A DNA stretch of 64,000 nt, taken from positions 1 through 64,000 of the forward strand of contig NZ_JAKGAN010000003.1 in assembly GCF_023061135.1 (NCBI RefSeq), in the 5' to 3' direction. The position numbers were made by a program, and so were the translations under genes. This DNA is from Chromohalobacter sarecensis (GTDB lineage: Bacteria > Pseudomonadota > Gammaproteobacteria > Pseudomonadales > Halomonadaceae). The notes beneath the pieces were generated by a model. It was given only the letters and a program-made list of their open reading frames with translations. It had not been told where the DNA came from and searched no databases. Shown one piece after another: positions 7,552 through 15,947 of the stretch (within the stretch, counting starts at the first letter, position 1; each line of letters starts with the position of its first letter).

Positions 7552-7932
7552 ATGCATAAGAGTAGACTGCAGGCACTTGTAATAGATTGTGGAACTGATC
7601 AGTTAGACGGGGACGCGGCATTCTGGGGTGCGGCATTGGGCTGCAAGGTCTTCAGCTACAATGCGGAGCCGGAGGACGAAAACTACCGAGGGCTCGAGGT
7701 CGACCCGTCACAACCGTTGATGCTCGTTCAGAAGGTGAGTCATCCCAGTCGTGTCCACCTCGATATAGAAACCGATGACATTGACGCAGAGGTGGCACGG
7801 TTAGGGCGATTAGGCGCGAAGAAGGTAGGGCAAGTACGTGATTTTTCTATACTGGAAGCACCTAGCGGCCATCGTTTCTGTGTCGTTCCAGTGCAGCGGC
7901 CTGATTTCTATGAAAAGGCTAATATTTGGTAA
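7552..7932 (+). CDS. VOC/glyoxalase-like protein
   Basis: The 126-residue protein has one vicinal-oxygen-chelate module pair. The first half reads LVIDCGTDQLDGDAAFWGAALGC. The second has VHLDIETDDIDAEVARLGRLGAKKV and ends with the LEAPSGHRFCVVP strand typical of glyoxalase-like domains. The usual metal-site histidine and acid positions (H in RVHLDI, E in ILEAPSGHRF) are present. Substrate unknown; relatives are annotated as glyoxalase/bleomycin-resistance family members. It has AGAGGAA ahead of the ATG. It sits alone between transposase debris and an antitoxin-like fragment, so it is probably part of the accessory island. Confidence 0.8.
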   Translation: MHKSRLQALVIDCGTDQLDGDAAFWGAALGCKVFSYNAEPEDENYRGLEVDPSQPLMLVQKVSHPSRVHLDIETDDIDAEVARLGRLGAKKVGQVRDFSILEAPSGHRFCVVPVQRPDFYEKANIW

Positions 7933-7946
7933 AAGTAGATGGCCTG

Positions 7947-8045
7947 ATGGAAACGGTCTATCTGCCGCGCTTCCCTGCTAATGCCGAGCATCTGAATAAA
8001 TCAATTGCGCAATACAAGGCTGGAAAAGTGCCAAGCGGGAGTTGA
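7947..8045 (+). pseudogene. fragment resembling the C-terminus of a Phd/YefM antitoxin
   Basis: A 32-codon frame reads METVYLPRFPANAEHLNKSI followed by AQYKAGK. This resembles the C-terminal toxin-binding tail of Phd/YefM antitoxins (ET-YLL-SPANA-RL--SI----AGK). The N-terminal DNA-binding part is missing and no complete toxin follows. Downstream bases to about 8100 show only short open stretches. It is probably a remnant of a toxin-antitoxin pair; the call rests on pattern memory. Confidence 0.35.
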
Positions 8046-8155
8046 TAGATGGAGATGAATAGTCGCTTGCTCTGCTGGATAAAAGAATCAAATCCTACCG
8101 GTATCACTATTGAGGAGGGTTGAATCCTCCACTGACGCCATCACCTTCTAGGTAG

Positions 8156-8186
8156 CCGGCGTTGTTGTGGCGCCGGTCCGTTTTTT
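8156..8186 (+). terminator. intrinsic terminator
   Basis: The stem CCGGCG (8156-8161)/CGCCGG (8171-8176) with a 9-base loop is followed by a six-T run at 8181-8186. It would end transcription coming from the island just before the ybhB-like gene at 8215. Confidence 0.6.
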
Positions 8187-8214
8187 GATCCATCTCGCTT
8201 TCAGGGAGGCCTCC

Positions 8215-8691
8215 ATGCCTTTTGCACCGTCCAGCATGCACGTCGAAAGCCCCGCCTTTACGCCGAATGGGGCGATTCCCACGCGGCATTCGGCGGAGGG
8301 TGATGATGTCTCGCCGGCCTTGAGCTGGAAGGATGCGCCGGAGGGGACCAAAGGTTTTGCGGTGATCTGCCACGATCCGGATGCGCCGTTGGTCAAGGAT
8401 GGCAGTTATGGTTACGTGCATTGGCTGCTTTACAACCTGCCGGCGGATGTCACGTCGCTGGAGGAGAGTACGACGGTGGGCTCCGCCGGTCTAAACGATG
8501 GCGGCGCCGTCGGTTATGGTGGCCCCATGCCGCCGCAGGGCCACGGGCCGCATCAGTATTATTTCTGGGTGCTGGCGCTGGATACCCTTACCGAGTTGCC
8601 CGAGGGGCTGACGCAGCCGGAGCTTCTCAACGAGCTGGAGCCGCATATTCTCGGCATGAGTCGGTTGGTGGGGACTTATCGCCGCGACTAG
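8215..8691 (+). CDS. ybhB: YbhB/YbcL family Raf kinase inhibitor-like protein
   Basis: The 158-residue protein belongs to the PEBP-like YbhB/YbcL family. It shows FTPNGAIPTRHSAEGDDVSPALSW at the N-terminus, the anion-pocket motif CHDPDAP in the middle, WLLYNLPAD and the GGPMPPQGHGPHQYYFWVLALD block. The cellular role is unknown in bacteria. ATG 8215 is chosen because GGGAGG at about 8202-8207 precedes it; an upstream frame extension runs through the terminator. It is the first gene with the chromosomal high-GC composition. Confidence 0.9.
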   Translation: MPFAPSSMHVESPAFTPNGAIPTRHSAEGDDVSPALSWKDAPEGTKGFAVICHDPDAPLVKDGSYGYVHWLLYNLPADVTSLEESTTVGSAGLNDGGAVGYGGPMPPQGHGPHQYYFWVLALDTLTELPEGLTQPELLNELEPHILGMSRLVGTYRRD

Positions 8692-8701
8692 GCAGTCTTT
8701 G

Positions 8702-8827
8702 TCTGAAACTGCCTGCGCTCGGCCATACTGCGTTAAAAATCAGCTCAAATTGCTCATTTACACCCCGTAAACTCCGCCTTTTCGCTGATTTTTGCCTTGT
8801 CTGACCTTCGCTCGTCGACGTTTCAGA
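8702..8827. repeat. large imperfect palindromic intergenic element
   Basis: Two inverted pairs are nested around a common centre: TCTGAAAC (8702-8709) with GTTTCAGA (8820-8827), and AAAAATCAGC (8735-8744) with GCTGATTTTT (8784-8793). TTTAC..GTAAA lies at the middle. The whole 126 bp looks like a dispersed intergenic repeat that can fold into a cruciform or RNA hairpin. Confidence 0.55.
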
Positions 8828-8872
8828 TAAAGCCTGATTAGCTATTAAAGGCTCAAAACTGCTGCACTCTGA

Positions 8873-8903
8873 ACTCGGCGCCTTCCCTTGGGAGGCGCCG
8901 AGT
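8873..8903. terminator. strong hairpin between convergent genes
   Basis: A perfect 11-bp stem ACTCGGCGCCT/AGGCGCCGAGT with a 9-base loop lies between the ybhB-like gene and the oppositely oriented nitrilase gene. It is well placed to act as a bidirectional terminator. No long T-run is present. Confidence 0.6.
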
Positions 8904-8938
8904 GTCGTTTGGGCCCTGGCAATGCGGTGCGTTGCCGG

Positions 8939-9781
8939 TTAGCGGTGGCCGTTCATCAGCTCACGCACCAGCGGCGTGTCGGCGTTGCGATGAGTGGGCA
9001 GTTCGAAGCGGGCGCGGGCGATGTCAGTGCGTGACAGGGTCGCGTCGATCAGCATCTCGCGATCGTCGGCCACGGCCAGGGTGTCGCCTTGTGGTCCGAG
9101 AATGCGCGAGCCGCCCCAGAAGTGGCTGTCGCCTTCGGGGCCGAAGCGGTTGGCCATGATCACGGGCGTGCCGTAGGTCATGGCGTAGAACTGCAGGTTG
9201 AGGGGCCAATTCTGTTCGTTTGAGAAGTCGTCGCTGACGATGCCCGAGGCGGAGTTGATCGGCGCGCACAGCACCGTGGGCCGGTCCAGCAAGGCGGCGT
9301 GTACCAGCCCGGGGTTCCACAGGTCGGCGCAGATCAGCGAGGTCGCCGACCAACCAGGGCGCACCGGGAGATGCGTCAGCTTGTTGCCATGAGTGAACAG
9401 CTTGCCTTCTTCCAGACCGCCGTAGGTGGGCAGGTTGAGCTTGCGGTGCACGGCCTGGAGCTCGCCATGCTGGAGGATCGCCAGGGCGTTGTAGTATTCG
9501 CCGGGGCTGGCTTCCTCGACGAAGCCCACTACCACCTGCATCTCGCCGGCTGCCTGGGCGAGGTCGGCCAGGCGCGGGTCATGGGCGGGGTAGGCCACGT
9601 CGATCACCCGGTTGCCCAGGCCGTAGCCGCTCAGCGAAAGCTCGGGAAAGACCAGCAGCTCGAGCCCGCGTTGGTGGGCCTCGGCGATCCGTTCGCGGTG
9701 GCGCTCAAGGTTGGCGTCGACATCGCCGAGAGTGGCGTTGATCTGCGCGGCGCCGACGCGAAGGTGATCCTGGTAGTGCAT
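8939..9781 (-). CDS. nitrilase-superfamily carbon-nitrogen hydrolase (copy 1)
   Basis: The 280-residue protein has the Glu-Lys-Cys catalytic triad: E47 in FPELSLSGY, K114 in HRKLNLPTYGG and C151 in ICADLWNPG. Family members hydrolyse amides or nitriles in the cytoplasm. The motifs fit aliphatic amidase/carbamoylase-type enzymes better than true nitrilases. It is the last gene of a leftward series with an MmgE/PrpD gene (12-bp gap) and an OsmF-type importer. A close paralogue lies at 15077 beyond the transporter, sharing ICADLWNPGL-HAA and the tail THR-ADTPL. Substrate unknown; the context suggests an amide derived from a quaternary amine. Confidence 0.85.
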   Translation of the reverse strand: MHYQDHLRVGAAQINATLGDVDANLERHRERIAEAHQRGLELLVFPELSLSGYGLGNRVIDVAYPAHDPRLADLAQAAGEMQVVVGFVEEASPGEYYNALAILQHGELQAVHRKLNLPTYGGLEEGKLFTHGNKLTHLPVRPGWSATSLICADLWNPGLVHAALLDRPTVLCAPINSASGIVSDDFSNEQNWPLNLQFYAMTYGTPVIMANRFGPEGDSHFWGGSRILGPQGDTLAVADDREMLIDATLSRTDIARARFELPTHRNADTPLVRELMNGHR

Positions 9782-9793
9782 GGTGGCGTCTCG

Positions 9794-11113
9794 CTATTGT
9801 TTGGAAAATGTGGGGGCGCCGAGCAGCGCCAGCAGGTCGCTTGCCGGGCGTATCTCGAGGCTCATCACTACGTCGTGCAGCCGGGCCGCACGTTCGCCCA
9901 GCACGGGTTCGGCCAGCGCCCAGTACTTGGCGAATATCTCGGCATCCGAAAGGGGCCGGTCCGGATTGCCGCGTGCCTCGAAGTCGGCACTTTCGATAAC
10001 CTCGCCGCTGTCGAGATGCAGTCGGGCGCGCGCCCAGCGCTCGGCGGGAAAGCGCGCATTGAAGGTGTCATCCTCGTGGATTTCCACCTTGCTGGCCAGG
10101 GCCTTGAGGTCCGGGGCGTCGAGTTCATCGCTGACACCCGCGACATCCACGGTGCCGCGGCCTAGGGCGCAGGCGACGGGCCAGGGCAAGCTGTACTGGG
10201 CTTGCTCGGTGGTGGTCGGGTGCGTCACGTGCAGGCGCTTGCCTTCGTGGAAGGTGACGATCTCGATGCGCGCGATGGCGGAAGGGTCGCGCTGCTCGGC
10301 GTGCAGTGACAACACGGCTTCTACCGCGGGCTGGGCCCAGCGGCAGACCGGGTAGGCCTTGAAGTACTGCTCGTGGAGATACCAGCGCTGGCCCAGATCC
10401 TGCCAGATAGCGGCTACGTCCGGCGCGGTGACGGTCAACGCCGGGGCGCCGGTGAAGCCGTCTTCGGCCAGCAGCGCCGCCGAGACGCCGGTCATCGCGC
10501 CCCAGCCGGAGCCATCCTTGAGCATCGTGGGATGATCGATGCAGCGCATCATCTGGCTGCGCGGGCCGTAGAATTCGGCGATGCCGAGGGCATGATGCAG
10601 GGTCTCGACATCCGCCCCGCGCAGGCGCGCGGCCACGGCGGCGACGCCCAGGGCGTTCCAGGCGCCGGAGGTGTGATAATCCGGGCTGGTGGCGTGCAGG
10701 GCGATACCCGCGCGGGTGGCGATTTCGTAGCCGTAGGCGAGCAGGGCGAGGAAGTCGTGTCCTGAAAGCGCATTGACTTCGGGCAGCGCCAGCAAGCCCG
10801 GCAGCAGGGCCACGCCGGCATGCCCCTTGGTCAGCACCTGGCCGTCGTGGGCGTCGAGCGCGTCGATCAGCCAGGCGCCGTGCAGGGCGACGCCGGTGGG
10901 CGAGGCCTGGCCGGCGGCGAACAGCAACGGGCGCTCACCGCCGTGCTGGGAGATCGCGAAGCGCGCGGCCTTGTCGGCAAGCGGCGTACGGGTGGCGCCG
11001 GCGGCCACGCCCAGCAAATCGAGCAGGCAGCGCTTGGCCTGATGAAGCGCTTCATCGTCGAGGCTCGAAAGATCGAACCCATGCATCCAGTCGAGGGGCG
11101 TTTGGTCGTGCAT
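9794..11113 (-). CDS. MmgE/PrpD family protein
   Basis: The 439-residue protein is related to 2-methylcitrate dehydratase PrpD and MmgE. Recognisable blocks are LLDLLGVAAGATRTPLA, DALDAHDGQVLTKGHAGVALLPGLLAL, YGYEIATRAG, TSGAWNALGVAAVAARLRG and KAYPVCRWAQPAVEAVL. PrpD enzymes dehydrate tricarboxylates, but many members, including those clustered with hydrolases and transporters, have unknown substrates. No other methylcitrate-cycle genes are near, so propionate metabolism is unlikely. It lies between the importer operon, from which it is separated by a terminator, and the nitrilase gene. Confidence 0.85.
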   Translation of the reverse strand: MHDQTPLDWMHGFDLSSLDDEALHQAKRCLLDLLGVAAGATRTPLADKAARFAISQHGGERPLLFAAGQASPTGVALHGAWLIDALDAHDGQVLTKGHAGVALLPGLLALPEVNALSGHDFLALLAYGYEIATRAGIALHATSPDYHTSGAWNALGVAAVAARLRGADVETLHHALGIAEFYGPRSQMMRCIDHPTMLKDGSGWGAMTGVSAALLAEDGFTGAPALTVTAPDVAAIWQDLGQRWYLHEQYFKAYPVCRWAQPAVEAVLSLHAEQRDPSAIARIEIVTFHEGKRLHVTHPTTTEQAQYSLPWPVACALGRGTVDVAGVSDELDAPDLKALASKVEIHEDDTFNARFPAERWARARLHLDSGEVIESADFEARGNPDRPLSDAEIFAKYWALAEPVLGERAARLHDVVMSLEIRPASDLLALLGAPTFSKQ

Positions 11114-11157
11114 GGCGGTGGCCTCAAAGGCGGGTGGTTGATGAAGACACGAGGGGC

Positions 11158-11186
11158 GTAAAAGAAGGCCGCGCGGAGCGGCCTTC
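11158..11186 (-). terminator. intrinsic terminator after binding-protein gene
   Basis: Read leftward, the stem GAAGGCCGC (11186-11178)/GCGGCCTTC (11172-11164) is followed by TTTTA. It would end or attenuate transcripts of the importer operon before the MmgE/PrpD gene. Confidence 0.65.
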
Positions 11187-11227
11187 GTGGTGATCTAGCA
11201 CGGTGGGCGTGGCCTCTCAGGCGCCGA

Positions 11228-12109
11228 TCACAGCAGGTCGTGTTCCTTGAGGAAGTTTTCGGCGACCCGCTCGATGGACGTCCTGTCGACATCGACCTTG
11301 GCGTTGAGCGAGGCCATGACATCGTCATCCAATAGCGCCGAGAGCTTGTTCATCTGATCGGCAAGATCGGGATGCTCGTCCAGCGTTTCTTGGCGCACCA
11401 CCGGTGTCAGCGCATAGCTGGGGAAGAACTGCTTGTCGTCTTCTAGGGTCACCAGATCGTAGGCCGGGATACGCCCGTCGGTAGAGTAGGCGATGGAGAC
11501 ATCGACTTGCTCGTCGCGCAGTGACGGCAGGGTCAGACCGAAATCCATGCGCTTGATGTTGGAGCGGCCGAACTCAAAGTCGTAGGTCTTTTGCAGCGGA
11601 CGCAGGCCGTCGTCACGAGCGTAGAACTCCGCATTAGAGGCGAAGGTGAGTGCTTCACCGCCGTTGATGGTGTCGGCAAGGTCGGAGATGGTTTCGATGT
11701 CTCTCGACTTGGCGTCGTCGGCACGCATGGTAAGGGCGTAGGTGTTGTTGGCATCGGAGGGTTCGAGCCACACGAGCCCCTTTTCGGCGTCGAGCTCTTT
11801 GACGCGCTGGTAAGTCTCATCAGGCGAGAGCTTCTCGGTAATCTTGTTATAGGTGATCAGCGATGTACCGGTGTACTCCCAGTACAGGTCGATCTGACCG
11901 TTTTCCTGCGCCTGGCGCAGTACGGCGGAGCCCATGCCGGAGCGCTTGTTGACGTCATAATCAAGGGCGTCGAGATATTGGCTGGTCATGCTGGCAAGGA
12001 TCTGTTGCTCGGTGAAGTTCTTGCCACCGACTTCGATTTCGTCGGCCTGGGCGGAGGCCAGGCTGCCGGCCAGTGCCGCGCCGGTGAGTAGCGTCATCAA
12101 GGTTTTCAT
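11228..12109 (-). CDS. glycine-betaine/choline-type ABC transporter substrate-binding protein
   Basis: The 293-residue periplasmic protein has a signal peptide ending at about residue 22 (AGSLASAQA). Its OpuAC-like fold shows the characteristic ITVGGKNFTEQ-like start, SGMGSAVLRQAQENGQIDLYWEYTG, then FYARDDGLRPLQ. This is the OsmF/YehZ and OpuCC subtype that binds quaternary ammonium compounds through an aromatic cage. It is the fourth gene of a leftward operon with two permeases and an ATPase. A 299-residue paralogue is at 18065. Ligand not deducible. Confidence 0.88.
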   Translation of the reverse strand: MKTLMTLLTGAALAGSLASAQADEIEVGGKNFTEQQILASMTSQYLDALDYDVNKRSGMGSAVLRQAQENGQIDLYWEYTGTSLITYNKITEKLSPDETYQRVKELDAEKGLVWLEPSDANNTYALTMRADDAKSRDIETISDLADTINGGEALTFASNAEFYARDDGLRPLQKTYDFEFGRSNIKRMDFGLTLPSLRDEQVDVSIAYSTDGRIPAYDLVTLEDDKQFFPSYALTPVVRQETLDEHPDLADQMNKLSALLDDDVMASLNAKVDVDRTSIERVAENFLKEHDLL

Positions 12110-12173
12110 GGTGTCACTCCTGATTTGTTGTGACGGATGCGTCTTGGCGTATGTTCTGAATGTTACTGCGTCG

Positions 12174-12905
12174 TCAGGCGCGGGATGGGTTGACCCCGCG
12201 CGGTACCAGTAGAAAAGCGGTGATGGCGATGAGCATATCGACCACGACCGCCAGCAAGGCTGTGGGAATGGCGCCGGATAGCATCATCACCGGGTCGTAG
12301 AGGTCGATGCCGGTGAAGATCAGTTCGCCCAGGCCGCCCGCGCCGATCAAAAACGCCAGCGGCACCGTGCCGATGTTGATAGCCAGCGCGGTGCGGATGC
12401 CGGCGAAAATCACGTACAGGGCGTTGGGCAGTTCGACCCGCAGCAGCCGCTGGGTGGGCGACATGCCGATGCCGGCGGCGGCTTCCATCAGTGCCGGGTT
12501 GACGCCCTTGAGGCCTGTGTAGGTGTTGCGGGTGATGGGCAGCAGCGTGGCTACGAAGAGCCCGAACACCGCCGGCACGGTGCCGATGCCGAGAAAGCTC
12601 ATCGACAGCGCCAACACTGCCAGCGTGGGGATGGTGGTGCCGACGTTGAGCACCTGCATCATGGATTCGGCGACGCGCGCCATGCTGGGGCGCGACAATA
12701 GAATGCCCAGCGGGATGGCGACGACAATCGCCAAGCAGCCTGACATGACGGTTAGCCACAGGTGCTGCACGACGAGATAGTGGACGTCAGGCAGATAAAA
12801 GATGAAGTCGTCGATCACGCCGCTGGACTGGCTCCAGATGCCGGCTAGAAAGACGGCCACCAGCACCAGCAAACGACCGGCGCCCGCGAGGTTCAGCGTC
12901 GGCAT
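12174..12905 (-). CDS. ABC transporter permease (OpuC/YehW-type)
   Basis: The 243-residue inner-membrane protein has about six hydrophobic segments and a BPD_transp_1 domain. The EAA-like loop reads NPALMEAAAGIGMSPTQRLLRVELP, followed by IRTALAINIGTVPLAFLIGAGGLGE. It pairs with the permease at 14153 to form a heterodimeric channel. Its gene starts 3 bases after the ATPase gene ends. Confidence 0.9.
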   Translation of the reverse strand: MPTLNLAGAGRLLVLVAVFLAGIWSQSSGVIDDFIFYLPDVHYLVVQHLWLTVMSGCLAIVVAIPLGILLSRPSMARVAESMMQVLNVGTTIPTLAVLALSMSFLGIGTVPAVFGLFVATLLPITRNTYTGLKGVNPALMEAAAGIGMSPTQRLLRVELPNALYVIFAGIRTALAINIGTVPLAFLIGAGGLGELIFTGIDLYDPVMMLSGAIPTALLAVVVDMLIAITAFLLVPRGVNPSRA

Positions 12906-12908
12906 GGT

Positions 12909-14090
12909 TTACTCCTTGATGGCCGGTGAGGGAGAAGCCTCGGCGGCTTTGGCGCCACCCTCGCCCTTGGAGTGGGCGCGATAGCGCGAGCCCAGGTGGT
13001 GGGTGATCGCGCGCTGGGTGATCTGACCGATGATTCGCCCGTCGTCGTCGACGCAGGGCACCCAGGTCATGTCATTGGCGAACATCAGCGAGGCGACCTT
13101 GCGCAGGTCGTCGTCGAGGGTGACCACCACCGGCACGCTTTGGTAATGGTCGCGGCAGTGCCCCTGGGTGGTGCGGGCCACGGCGGCGTTGATGATGCCC
13201 ACCGGTTGGCGCTTGTCGTTGACCATCACGATGCTGTTCACGTAACCGTAGGCTTCGATACGCTCAAGCGCGGCGTCGAGCGTATCGTCCGGGCGCACCA
13301 GGCCGATCTCTTCGCTTGCCAGATCGCGGACCTTGACCAGGTTGAGGCGCTTCAGTGCGCGGTCCTCGCCGAGGAAAGACTCGACGAAGTCGTTCTTGGG
13401 CGCGGCGAGCAAATCATCGGGTTCCGAGTACTGGACCAGCTTGCCCTCACGAAAGATGGCGATGCGGTCGCCCATCTTGATCGCTTCGTCGATGTCGTGA
13501 CTAACGAACATGATGGTCTTGTTCAGTTCCTGCTGCATTTTCAGGAACTCGTCCTGAATCACCGCGCGGTTGATCGGGTCGATGGCACCGAAGGGCTCGT
13601 CCATCAACATCACCGGTGGGTCGGCGGCCAGTGCCCGCGCCACGCCGATGCGCTGTTGCTGTCCGCCGGAGAGCTCGCTGGGATAGCGCTTGAGAAAGGC
13701 ATCCGGCTCCATGGCGATCATGCGCATCATTTCCCGAGCCCGCTCGCGGTACTTGGCCTTGTCCCAGCCCAGCAGCTTGGGCACCACGGTGATGTTTTCC
13801 TCGATGGTCATGTTGGGGAATAGACCGATCTGCTGGATCACGTAGCCGATGTTGCGGCGTAGATCCTGAGTGTCGAGGCTGGAGGTATCCTCGCCATTGA
13901 TGAACACCTTGCCCGAGGTCGGCCGGACGATACGGTTGATCATCTTCAATGTGGTGGTCTTGCCGCAGCCCGAGGGGCCGAGCAGGATGCAGATCTCGCC
14001 GCTGGGGACTTCCATGCTGATGTGGTCGGCGGCGGTCACCGCGCCCTTGGGCGTATCGAAGACCTTGGTCAAGTTGTCGAGTCGAATCAT
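12909..14090 (-). CDS. ABC transporter ATPase with CBS domains (OpuCA/ProV-type)
   Basis: The 393-residue cytoplasmic ATPase has Walker A GPSGCGKT at residues 38-45, signature LSGGQQQR at 140-147, Walker B VMLMDEP at 160-166 and the H-loop SHD at 197-199. Two CBS domains follow at about 254-305 and 316-365. In osmoprotectant importers such tandem CBS domains sense ionic strength or cyclic di-AMP. The last 25 residues are a low-complexity Ala/Ser/Lys tail. It is the second gene of the operon after permease 14153. Confidence 0.92.
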   Translation of the reverse strand: MIRLDNLTKVFDTPKGAVTAADHISMEVPSGEICILLGPSGCGKTTTLKMINRIVRPTSGKVFINGEDTSSLDTQDLRRNIGYVIQQIGLFPNMTIEENITVVPKLLGWDKAKYRERAREMMRMIAMEPDAFLKRYPSELSGGQQQRIGVARALAADPPVMLMDEPFGAIDPINRAVIQDEFLKMQQELNKTIMFVSHDIDEAIKMGDRIAIFREGKLVQYSEPDDLLAAPKNDFVESFLGEDRALKRLNLVKVRDLASEEIGLVRPDDTLDAALERIEAYGYVNSIVMVNDKRQPVGIINAAVARTTQGHCRDHYQSVPVVVTLDDDLRKVASLMFANDMTWVPCVDDDGRIIGQITQRAITHHLGSRYRAHSKGEGGAKAAEASPSPAIKE

Positions 14091-14152
14091 GAAGTTATCC
14101 TTGTCGGGTCGGCAGCCTTTGCAAGTCGACAGAGAATGCCGTGGGTAACGGC

Positions 14153-14824
14153 TCAGGTCGCAGCGGCTTCGCGTTCCATGCCCTTGGGGGTCAGGCGTTT
14201 CTGCAGGGCCAGCAGCGCATAGTCGACGATGATCGCCAGCACACTGACGGCCACGGCGCCGAGGATCAGTTGACGCGGATCGGACTGGGAGATACCGCGG
14301 CTGATGAGCGTGCCGAGCCCGCCGGCGCCGATATAGGCGGCGATCGCCATGACGCCGATGTTGAGCACCACGGCGGTACGTACACCGGCCATGATCACCG
14401 GCACGGCGAGCGGAATCTCGACCATGCGCAGGCGCTGATTCTGGCTCATGCCGACGCCGCGCGCGGCTTCGCGCAGGGCCGGGTCGACGTTGTTGATGGC
14501 GGTGTAGGTGTTACGGATGATCGGCAATTGCGAGTACAGCAGCACCGCGATGACCGCCGGCATGTAACCGATGCCCTGACCGATGATCGACAGGATCGGA
14601 ATCATGATCCCGAACAATGCGATGGAGGGAATCGTCACGATGATCGAGGCGATATACAGCACGGTCTTGGCGGCGCGCTCGTTTTTGGTAATAGCGATGC
14701 CGATGGGGACGCCAGTTAGTGTGGCGATACCCACCGCAACACCCACCAGACTGATGTGTTCGAGGGTAAGGGTCCCCAGCAACTCGAGATTGTCGAGAAA
14801 GTATTGCAGTAATTCCACGGGCAC
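14153..14824 (-). CDS. ABC transporter permease (OpuC/YehY-type), first gene of operon
   Basis: The 223-residue membrane protein carries a BPD_transp_1 domain: GVPIGIAITKNERAAKTVLY, the EAA-like loop DPALREAARGVGMSQNQRLRMVEIP, then MAGVRTAVVLNIGVMAIAAYIGAGGLG. It opens the importer operon and is transcribed from the 14825-15076 intergenic region. Confidence 0.9.
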   Translation of the reverse strand: MPVELLQYFLDNLELLGTLTLEHISLVGVAVGIATLTGVPIGIAITKNERAAKTVLYIASIIVTIPSIALFGIMIPILSIIGQGIGYMPAVIAVLLYSQLPIIRNTYTAINNVDPALREAARGVGMSQNQRLRMVEIPLAVPVIMAGVRTAVVLNIGVMAIAAYIGAGGLGTLISRGISQSDPRQLILGAVAVSVLAIIVDYALLALQKRLTPKGMEREAAAT

Positions 14825-14832
14825 GGACCTCG

Positions 14833-14914
14833 CACTCGCGAACGAGTGTTTTGTTTGAGCGCTTAGAAATTTCTTATATGTAAGGAGTTTTATAAGTTCG
14901 TATTATGTAAAGAG
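14833..14914. promoter_or_regulatory. divergent control region with inverted and direct repeats
   Basis: The intergenic region between the leftward importer operon and the rightward nitrilase gene is AT-rich. It contains CACTCG-cgaa-CGAGTG (14833-14848) and a direct repeat ATGTAA-GAG (about 14878-14887 and 14905-14914). These are candidate binding sites for a local regulator, but no regulator gene lies in the cluster. Confidence 0.35.
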
Positions 14915-15076
14915 CATAACACGCTCTTCGCGAGTGCCCGCCGTTTTGGGCATTAGGATGTGTCATATGATTCATTTTCAGTGGCAATGGGCATTCGGTA
15001 GGAAACTCATCGACTTCGCCGTATGCTCATTGGCGATAATCCAGTGTTTTGTTTTTCCTTGCAGGAGGCCTGCATT

Positions 15077-15937
15077 TTGAGCACTCGCAAGACGCATTAC
15101 CGACTCGCCGCCGCCCAGATTCAATGCGCCTTGGCGGATGTCGCGTGCAATTTCGAGACGCATCATCGTGTCATCGAGGAAGCCCGTCATCGGGAGGTCG
15201 ATGTGCTGGTTTTCCCTGAACTTTCCCTGACGGGTTACGACCTGGGAACGCGCGTCCCCGAGGTCGCGATGGACCGCGACGACCCGCGCCTGCTCCAACT
15301 GGCGGATGCCGCCGGTGACATGCTCACCGTGGTGGGCTTCGTCGAGCGCTGCGGTCGCGGCGAATATGCCAACGCCATGGCGTGCCTGTGCGAGGGCCGC
15401 ATCGTCGCCGTGCATCGCAAGGTCAATCTCTGCACCTACGGCGGGCACGAGGAAGGCAAGCATTTCGGTAAAGGGCAGGCACTCACCGTCGCCGATGCCG
15501 ACGGCCTCACCTGTGGTGTGATGATCTGCGCCGATCTCTGGAATCCGGGCCTCGCCCACGCGGCCATGCTGGAGCGGCCTGACGTGATGCTGGCCCCGGT
15601 CAATGCAGCGACGGGAATGGTCGACGGCGATTTCGATGACGAAGGCAATTGGCTGATCTGCCTGAAGTTCTACGCCATGATGTACGCCACGCCGATGGTC
15701 ATGGCGCATCGTTACGGCGCCGAAGGCGACGCCTGGTTCTGGGGCGGCAGTTGCATCGTCGGCGTCGATGGCAAGGTGCTGGCACGGGCCGAGGACGGCG
15801 AGACGCTCGTTAGCGCCGAGATCGACACCGACGAGATTGCCGCCGCGCGTTTCGCGATGCCCACCCACCGCGACGCCGACACCCCGCTGATCGCCTCACT
15901 GATGGCGCAGCGGTTAGAGCGGGAACGGCGCGGTTGA
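15077..15937 (+). CDS. nitrilase-superfamily carbon-nitrogen hydrolase (copy 2)
   Basis: This is a 286-residue paralogue of the enzyme at 8939, with the triad residues in FPELSLTGYD, HRKVNLCTYGG and ICADLWNPGLAHAA. The TTG at 15077 is preferred because AGGAGG at 15063-15068 stands 8 bases before it. The N-terminus then aligns with copy 1 (HYRLAAAQI against HLRVGAAQI). An upstream ATG at 15023 would add 18 residues without a ribosome site. It is transcribed divergently from the importer operon and convergently with the CocE-like gene, 10 bases away. Substrate unknown. Confidence 0.85.
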   Translation: MSTRKTHYRLAAAQIQCALADVACNFETHHRVIEEARHREVDVLVFPELSLTGYDLGTRVPEVAMDRDDPRLLQLADAAGDMLTVVGFVERCGRGEYANAMACLCEGRIVAVHRKVNLCTYGGHEEGKHFGKGQALTVADADGLTCGVMICADLWNPGLAHAAMLERPDVMLAPVNAATGMVDGDFDDEGNWLICLKFYAMMYATPMVMAHRYGAEGDAWFWGGSCIVGVDGKVLARAEDGETLVSAEIDTDEIAAARFAMPTHRDADTPLIASLMAQRLERERRG

Positions 15938-15947
15938 GATCGAGCGC

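Noticed and set aside
8110-8140. Hairpin GGAGG-loop-CCTCC resembling a tRNA T-arm followed by a CCA-like end
   Set aside because: The loop lacks the conserved TTC bases and no cloverleaf can be drawn upstream, so neither a tRNA nor an attachment site can be supported.
12972-13823. 283-codon + strand frame opposite the ABC ATPase gene
   Set aside because: Antisense shadow of a clear ATPase gene; composition artefact.
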